Origin: CBDDIP01 sp965229005
GTDB taxonomy: Bacteria > Actinomycetota > Acidimicrobiia > Acidimicrobiales > Ilumatobacteraceae
Direction of reading: 5' to 3'
Length of the DNA: 64,000 nt
Assembly: GCA_965229005.1 (NCBI GenBank)
Contig: CBDDIP010000002.1
Coordinates: forward strand, 1,240,001 to 1,304,000
A model generated the notes under the pieces. It saw only the letters and a program-made list of their open reading frames with translations, had not been told where the DNA came from and made no database searches. Below, piece after piece: positions 59,526-64,000 of the stretch. The position numbers and the translations under genes were made by a program. Position 1 is the first letter of the stretch, and each line of letters opens with the position of its first letter.

Positions 59526-61232
59526 TCAGCGCTGGTGACGTTCGTGCGCGTTGAGGACGGCGCGCAGCGAGGCGGTGATGATGTTCTCGTCGGTGCCGAC
59601 GCCCCACAGGACGGAGCCCTCCGGGCCGCCGACGCGGGTCTCGACGTAGGCGACTGCGCTTGCTTCCGAGCCCTGGCCTATCGCGTGCTCGGCGTAGTCG
59701 ATGACGTCCAGCTGCGCGCCGATGCCGTCTCGCACAGCACGCACGAACGCATCGATCGGCCCGTTGCCGCTGCCGGTGACCGTGACCCGTTCGCCGTCGA
59801 CGACGAGCTGGGCGGTGATCTCCGTGCGGCCGCTGGCCGAGTCGCTGCGCAGCTCGTGGCTGCTCAGGCGGAACCGTGGTTGTTCGACGAGGTACTCGCT
59901 CTGGAACGCGTCCCACATGACGACCGGACTGATCTCGGTCCCGGAGTCCTCGGTGATGTGCTGGATCGTCTTGGAGAACTCGATCTGCAGCCGGCGCGGC
60001 AGGTCGAAGCCGTGCTCGGTCTTCATCAGGTACGCCACGCCGCCCTTGCCGCTCTGCGAGTTGACGCGGATGACCGCCTCGTAGGTGCGCCCGACATGCT
60101 TCGGGTCGATCGGCAGGTAGGGCACGCCCCAGCGGTCGTACTGCCCGTCCACGGTCCGCGCCGCGAGGGCGTCGAAGCCCTTCTTGATCGCATCCTGATG
60201 GGACCCCGAGAAGGAGGTGTAGACGAGATCGCCGGCGTACGGGTGACGTGCCGGTACGGGCAGACGGTTGCAGTACTCGGCGACGCGGCGCAGCGCGTCG
60301 ATGTCGCTGATGTCCAGCTCCGGGTCGACGCCGTTCATGAACAGGTTCATGGCCACGTTGACGATGTCCAGGTTGCCGGTGCGCTCGCCGTTGCCGAACA
60401 ACGTGCCCTCGACGCGGTCTGCGCCCGCCATGATCCCGAACTCGCACGCGGCCGTGCCCGTCCCGCGGTCGTTGTGCGGGTGCAGGCTGATGACGACCGA
60501 GTCGCGGCTGCGGATCGTGCGGCCGAACCACTCGATGACGTCGCCGTAGACGTTGGCCGTGTAGCTCTCGACGGTCGCCGGCAGGTTGAGGATGATCGGT
60601 CGGTCCGGCGTCGGTTCGATGACGTCCATCACCGCTTCGCAGATCTCGATGGCGAACTCGGGCTCGGTCAACGTGAAGCTCTCCGGCGAGTACTCGTAGC
60701 GGATGTCCGTGCCGGGCACGGTCTGCTCCAGCTTGCGGCACAGCCGCGCTGCGTTGACGGCGATGTCGACGATGCCCTGCTTGTCCAACCCGAAGACGAC
60801 CTCGCGCTGCAGCGGGTTGACCGAGTTGTAGAAGTGGACGATCGCCCGCGTCGAGCCCTGCAGGCACTCGTAGGTGCGCTCGATCAGCTCCGGGCGGCAC
60901 TGCACCAGGACCTGGATGGTCACGTCGTCGGGGATCAGGTCGTCCTCGATCAGCTGACGGACGAAGTCGAAGTCCGGCTGACTGGCCGACGGGAAGCCGA
61001 CCTCGATCTCCTTGAAGCCCATCTTCACGAGCGCGTCGAACATGTGCCGCTTGCGCTGCGGGTCCATCGGGTCGATCAGCGCCTGGTTGCCGTCGCGCAG
61101 GTCGACGCTGCACCACAGCGGCGCCTTGTCGATGACGACGTTCGGCCACGTGCGGTCGTGGAGGACGACGGGCACCCACGGCTGGTACTTGCCGAAGGGC
61201 ATCGATTTGGGGGTCACGTTCTTCGGGGGCAT
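59526..61232 (-). CDS. leuA: 2-isopropylmalate synthase
   Basis: Condenses 2-oxoisovalerate with acetyl-CoA, the first step of leucine synthesis. The 568-residue protein has RDGNQALIDPM near the N-terminus, GFKEIEVGFPSASQ, LHPHNDRGTGTAA (metal His pair) and FGNGERTGNLD, plus the C-terminal LeuA regulatory domain that binds leucine (from about 440). A leader peptide with four Leu codons and a terminator hairpin precede it, so it is regulated by attenuation as well as feedback. Confidence 0.95.
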   Translation of the reverse strand: MPPKNVTPKSMPFGKYQPWVPVVLHDRTWPNVVIDKAPLWCSVDLRDGNQALIDPMDPQRKRHMFDALVKMGFKEIEVGFPSASQPDFDFVRQLIEDDLIPDDVTIQVLVQCRPELIERTYECLQGSTRAIVHFYNSVNPLQREVVFGLDKQGIVDIAVNAARLCRKLEQTVPGTDIRYEYSPESFTLTEPEFAIEICEAVMDVIEPTPDRPIILNLPATVESYTANVYGDVIEWFGRTIRSRDSVVISLHPHNDRGTGTAACEFGIMAGADRVEGTLFGNGERTGNLDIVNVAMNLFMNGVDPELDISDIDALRRVAEYCNRLPVPARHPYAGDLVYTSFSGSHQDAIKKGFDALAARTVDGQYDRWGVPYLPIDPKHVGRTYEAVIRVNSQSGKGGVAYLMKTEHGFDLPRRLQIEFSKTIQHITEDSGTEISPVVMWDAFQSEYLVEQPRFRLSSHELRSDSASGRTEITAQLVVDGERVTVTGSGNGPIDAFVRAVRDGIGAQLDVIDYAEHAIGQGSEASAVAYVETRVGGPEGSVLWGVGTDENIITASLRAVLNAHERHQR

Positions 61233-61281
61233 GGCGCCGACTTTCGTGTGAAGGGTTGTTCGGTGAGCGATCGTTCAGGGC

Positions 61282-61319
61282 TGAAAAATGAAGAACCCCC
61301 CGGCCGTTCGGCGGGGGGT
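61282..61319 (-). terminator. Attenuator hairpin upstream of leuA
   Basis: On the minus strand ACCCCCCG...CGGGGGGT forms a GC-rich stem (arms 61295-61301 and 61313-61319, continuing inward with a one-base bulge to a two-base loop), then TTCTTCATTTTTC. It lies 30 bases after the leader-peptide stop and about 60 bases before leuA, the standard place for a transcription attenuator. Confidence 0.75.
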
Positions 61320-61348
61320 GCGGGCGAGCGCGGGTATGTCGGCTCGCC

Positions 61349-61399
61349 CTACGTAAGAAGGAGGAGTCCGGTCTGCGAGAAGGCGGTGTTGTGCGACAT
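61349..61399 (-). CDS. leuL: leu leader peptide, 16 residues
   Basis: ATG 61399 opens MSHNTAFSQTGLLLLT followed by TAG. The four consecutive Leu codons (CTC CTC CTT CTT) near the end are the hallmark of a leucine leader peptide: scarce Leu-tRNA stalls the ribosome there and prevents the downstream terminator from forming. The peptide lies 117 bases before leuA and directly ahead of the attenuator hairpin. Confidence 0.75.
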   Translation of the reverse strand: MSHNTAFSQTGLLLLT

Positions 61400-61499
61400 C
61401 GAGTTCAGTCTGCCGACGCAGGGTGCGGATGTCAACCTGCAATGGCACCGTTGTGGGCGTCTACAGTCGACCGATCCGTGACGGGACGAGGGCAGGGTG

Positions 61500-63470
61500 A
61501 TGTTGGCGTATCAGTTGGGCGTGGATCTCGGCACGACGTACACCGCTGCGGCGGTGCGTCGTGGCTCGGTTGTCGAGGTGTGCACGTTGGGATCGTCGAA
61601 TCCCATCATCCCGTCGGTGGTGGCGATGCGCGACGACGGCAGCTTGCTCGTTGGTGACCTCGCTGTGCGGCGTGGGCAGGAGGACCCGACGCGGGTTGCT
61701 CGCGAGTTCAAGCGTCGCCTGGGGGATCCGGCACCGCTCGTGCTCGGCTCGGCACCGTTCAGCCCGGAGGCCTTGATGGCGGCAATCCTGCGCTTCGTGG
61801 TCGAGCTCGTCTCGGAACGGGAAGGTGAGCGGCCGACGGCCGTCGTCCTCACCCATCCGGCGAACTACGGGCCGTACAAGTTGGACATGATGCGCGAAGT
61901 TGCTCGTCTGGCCGGGTTGGATCTGTCGACCGTGTCGATGATCAGCGAGCCGCAGGCCGCAGCGATCTCGTACGCGAGCCGCGATCGGATCGTTCCGGGC
62001 GAACACGTCGCCGTGTACGACTTCGGCGGTGGCACGTTCGATGCGGCAGTGCTGCGCAAGACCATCGACGGATTCGAGCTCGTCGGCCAACCGGAGGGGC
62101 TGGAACGGTTCGGCGGCATCGACATCGACGCGGCGATCCTGGCCCACGTCGACGATCAACTCGACGGCGCGCTGTCGTCGCTCGACGCCACCGATCGTGA
62201 CGTGCAGGTCGGGTTGCAGCGTCTGCGCGACGAGGTGCGTGCGGCGAAAGAGGCGCTGTCAGGCGACAGCGACGCGACTCTTCAGGTGTCGCTGCCGTCG
62301 GTGCACCAACGGGTTCTGATCACGCGTGGCGAGATCGAGCAGATGGTCCAACCGCGCTTGCGGGACACGATGCAGGCAGTCGAGCGGACGGTGCGCAGCG
62401 CCGGCCTGGCGATGGACGACATCTCGCGCATCCTGCTCGTCGGCGGCAGCTCGCGGATCCCGCTGGTGTCCGACCTCGTCGAGCGAACGATGGGACGGCC
62501 GGTCGCTGTCGACGCGCATCCCAAGTTGGCGATCGCGACCGGTGCGGCATCGGCCGCGGTCGCCCCGGCTGCAGCCGGCCCGGCGTCGGTCCCGACACGG
62601 GAACCCGCACCTGCCGATCCCGTCGCCGTGCTGCCGAGTCCCGTCGCACCGGCGCGCTACGTCGCGCCGTCCCTGCCTCATCCAACGGCAACAGCGACGG
62701 GTCCGCGTCGCTCGCGGCGCAGGCTCGTCGGAGCCTTCGCCGCAGTCGCTGCCGTGGCCCTCCTTGCGACGATCGTGCTCACACGAGGCGACGATGGTCG
62801 CTCGAGCACCGACGCGACCGAGGTCACGGTGACGACGTCGACGGACGGCACCGAACGACCCGGCGACACCGTCGCCGTGGCCGCACCGCGTGACGCTGCT
62901 GCCTTCGCCGTGATCAGCGGCCTGCTGACGGGATCCGGGGCGAGCGCGTCGACCCCGCTCGTGCCGCTCTCGCGCTGTCCCGTGAACATGTCGGCGTTGG
63001 TCGAGCAGCTCCACCTGGTACGTACGTTCGGCGCGGACACCACGGAGGCGGGCGTCGTTTCAGTTGCACGGTTCGCCGATGGCTCCGACCCGTCGACGGT
63101 CCGCTGCACCGCGGGCGATCCACTCGACGGCGTCTTCGTGAGCATCGTGTTGTCAGCCCCGATTCCCGATGATCTCGAGCAGTACATCAAGCGGGACAAC
63201 TCGGGGGCCCGACAAGGCGACTCGGTGACGTCGTCGGTGTCCGTGCTGGAGCCCGAAGAACTGGACGGTGTGGTCGTCAAACGGGCGTGCGTCACCGAGA
63301 CGGTGACGAGCACGAGTGGCAACGGCGAGGCTTCTTGGTGCGAGGTGTCATGGCTGGGGCCATCCATGAACGTACGGCTGCTCGGCTCGAACGTGCTCAG
63401 CATCACCGACCTGTTCAATTGGTTGCGAGAGGCGCTCGGGTTCATCCTCGACGAGGTGGCCACGCCGTGA
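61500..63470 (+). CDS. Hsp70-family ATPase with membrane anchor and outer domain
   Basis: A 656-residue protein with an Hsp70 actin-like ATPase (VDLGTTYTAAAV, VYDFGGGTFDAAVL, LVGGSSRIPLV) in the first 360 residues. Instead of a peptide-binding domain it has a Pro/Ala linker, one membrane helix near 410-432 (LVGAFAAVAAVALLATIVL) and an extracytoplasmic domain of about 220 residues with several Cys. ATG 61500 follows GAGGGCAGG. The downstream paralogue starts 90 bases later and shares the motif TACAGTCG in its promoter, so the pair arose by duplication. Confidence 0.85.
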   Translation: MLAYQLGVDLGTTYTAAAVRRGSVVEVCTLGSSNPIIPSVVAMRDDGSLLVGDLAVRRGQEDPTRVAREFKRRLGDPAPLVLGSAPFSPEALMAAILRFVVELVSEREGERPTAVVLTHPANYGPYKLDMMREVARLAGLDLSTVSMISEPQAAAISYASRDRIVPGEHVAVYDFGGGTFDAAVLRKTIDGFELVGQPEGLERFGGIDIDAAILAHVDDQLDGALSSLDATDRDVQVGLQRLRDEVRAAKEALSGDSDATLQVSLPSVHQRVLITRGEIEQMVQPRLRDTMQAVERTVRSAGLAMDDISRILLVGGSSRIPLVSDLVERTMGRPVAVDAHPKLAIATGAASAAVAPAAAGPASVPTREPAPADPVAVLPSPVAPARYVAPSLPHPTATATGPRRSRRRLVGAFAAVAAVALLATIVLTRGDDGRSSTDATEVTVTTSTDGTERPGDTVAVAAPRDAAAFAVISGLLTGSGASASTPLVPLSRCPVNMSALVEQLHLVRTFGADTTEAGVVSVARFADGSDPSTVRCTAGDPLDGVFVSIVLSAPIPDDLEQYIKRDNSGARQGDSVTSSVSVLEPEELDGVVVKRACVTETVTSTSGNGEASWCEVSWLGPSMNVRLLGSNVLSITDLFNWLREALGFILDEVATP

Positions 63471-63560
63471 TCTCGCCGCGATCCGAAGATTCGGGCCTGC
63501 CTCGCGCGAGGCATACAGTCGGCCGCGCCGCGACGTGGTCGCGAGTCGGACGAGGACAGG

Positions 63561-64000
63561 ATGGGGATGCCGTACCAGCTGGGCGTTGATCTCGGGACGA
63601 CGTTCACCGCGGCAGCGGTGCTGCGCGGCGACCGGGCAGAGATCTGCACCCTCGGCGACTCCAACCCGGTGATGCCCTCGATCGTCACGCTGCGCGAGGA
63701 CGGTGAGCTGCTCGTCGGCGAGATCGCACTGCGACGCGGACAGATCGATCCGACGCGCATGGCTCGGGAGTTCAAGCGCCGCCTCGGCGACCCGGCGCCG
63801 CTCGTGCTCGGGTCCACGCCGTACAGCCCCGACGCGCTGATGGGTTGTCTGCTGCGGTCGATCGTCGACACGGTGACCGAGCGAGAGGGCGAGCGGCCGT
63901 CACGCGTCGTGCTCACCCATCCGGCGAGCTACGGCCCGTACAAGCTGGAGATGATGCGCGAGGTCGCTCGCGCCGGCGGCGTCGATCTGTCGACCCTGGT
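63561..64000 (+). CDS. Second Hsp70-family ATPase, 3' end outside window
   Basis: The first 146 residues are visible and closely follow the upstream paralogue: YQLGVDLGTTFTAAAV, DPTRMAREFKRRLGDPAPLV, VVLTHPASYGPYKLEMMREV. ATG 63561 or 63567 could start it; GAGGACAGG precedes the first. Given the resemblance it probably also carries a membrane segment and an outer domain, but these are beyond the window. Confidence 0.85.
   Translation, partial: MGMPYQLGVDLGTTFTAAAVLRGDRAEICTLGDSNPVMPSIVTLREDGELLVGEIALRRGQIDPTRMAREFKRRLGDPAPLVLGSTPYSPDALMGCLLRSIVDTVTEREGERPSRVVLTHPASYGPYKLEMMREVARAGGVDLSTL

Overview
The window is about 70% GC and densely packed. It carries actinobacterial hallmarks: mostly GTG/ATG starts, 4-base xTGA start/stop overlaps, an Asp-type MurA, a short GlgP with GlgA and GlgB, an SDR next to an SCP2 protein, SARP/BTAD and SigE-family regulators, and a sunset-domain protein. 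I infer a high-GC actinomycete, perhaps from the Acidimicrobiia; no rRNA or other taxonomic marker is present to confirm this. I saw no tRNA, CRISPR array, prophage or intact insertion sequence.

Layout. 1-6.6 kb: end of atpC, an SDR, an AbrB/PIN-like toxin-antitoxin pair, glpX, and a MacB/FtsX-type ABC exporter whose permease has a 1-base frameshift near its 3' end. 6.7-10.9 kb: a TPR fragment, a large BTAD/STAND regulator, and a short minus-strand transcript with two tiny ORFs and a textbook terminator. 10.9-15.8 kb: an S9 peptidase, an APH-family kinase bracketed by a 37-bp direct repeat, and three small cytoplasmic proteins. 15.8-22.9 kb: a minus-strand signalling operon (STAND-ATPase/WD40 membrane protein, double-transmitter histidine kinase, NarL-type regulator, FecR-like lipoprotein). 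22.9-32 kb: a lipoprotein, hydrolase, MFS transporter, murA, NifU-like protein, orphan PotD-like protein, meaB, a DUF559/AbiEi-like gene flanked by palindromes, and an enoyl-CoA hydratase. 32-38.7 kb: glycogen metabolism (glgP, glgA, divergent glgB) with azlCD overlapping glgB. 38.7-46.6 kb: an ECF sigma/anti-sigma pair, amine oxidase/SRPBCC/galT, a methyltransferase, cysteine desulfurase with mnmA, and a membrane protein. 46.7-57.7 kb: a MetE/UroD-like protein, ligA, a PASTA kinase, SDR/SCP2, a membrane protein and serA. 57.8-64 kb: pyrF, a ferredoxin, a sunset-domain protein, leuA with a leucine attenuator, and two tandem membrane-anchored Hsp70 paralogues, the second cut by the window end.

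Two features run through the window. First, at least seventeen genes have a TANNNT box 6-10 bases before the start codon with no Shine-Dalgarno, which points to leaderless mRNAs; I used this to choose several starts. Second, 42-49 bp palindromes of three sequence families (arms around TGGATGTCTGA, AGCGTTTG and CGTGAGTTT) sit between genes, often exactly at the stop codons of convergent pairs. In one family the inner stem has changed on both sides in step, so structure is conserved rather than sequence. The best candidates for something undescribed are these palindromes with the DUF559-like gene they bracket, and the STAND/WD40 to double-kinase phosphorelay.
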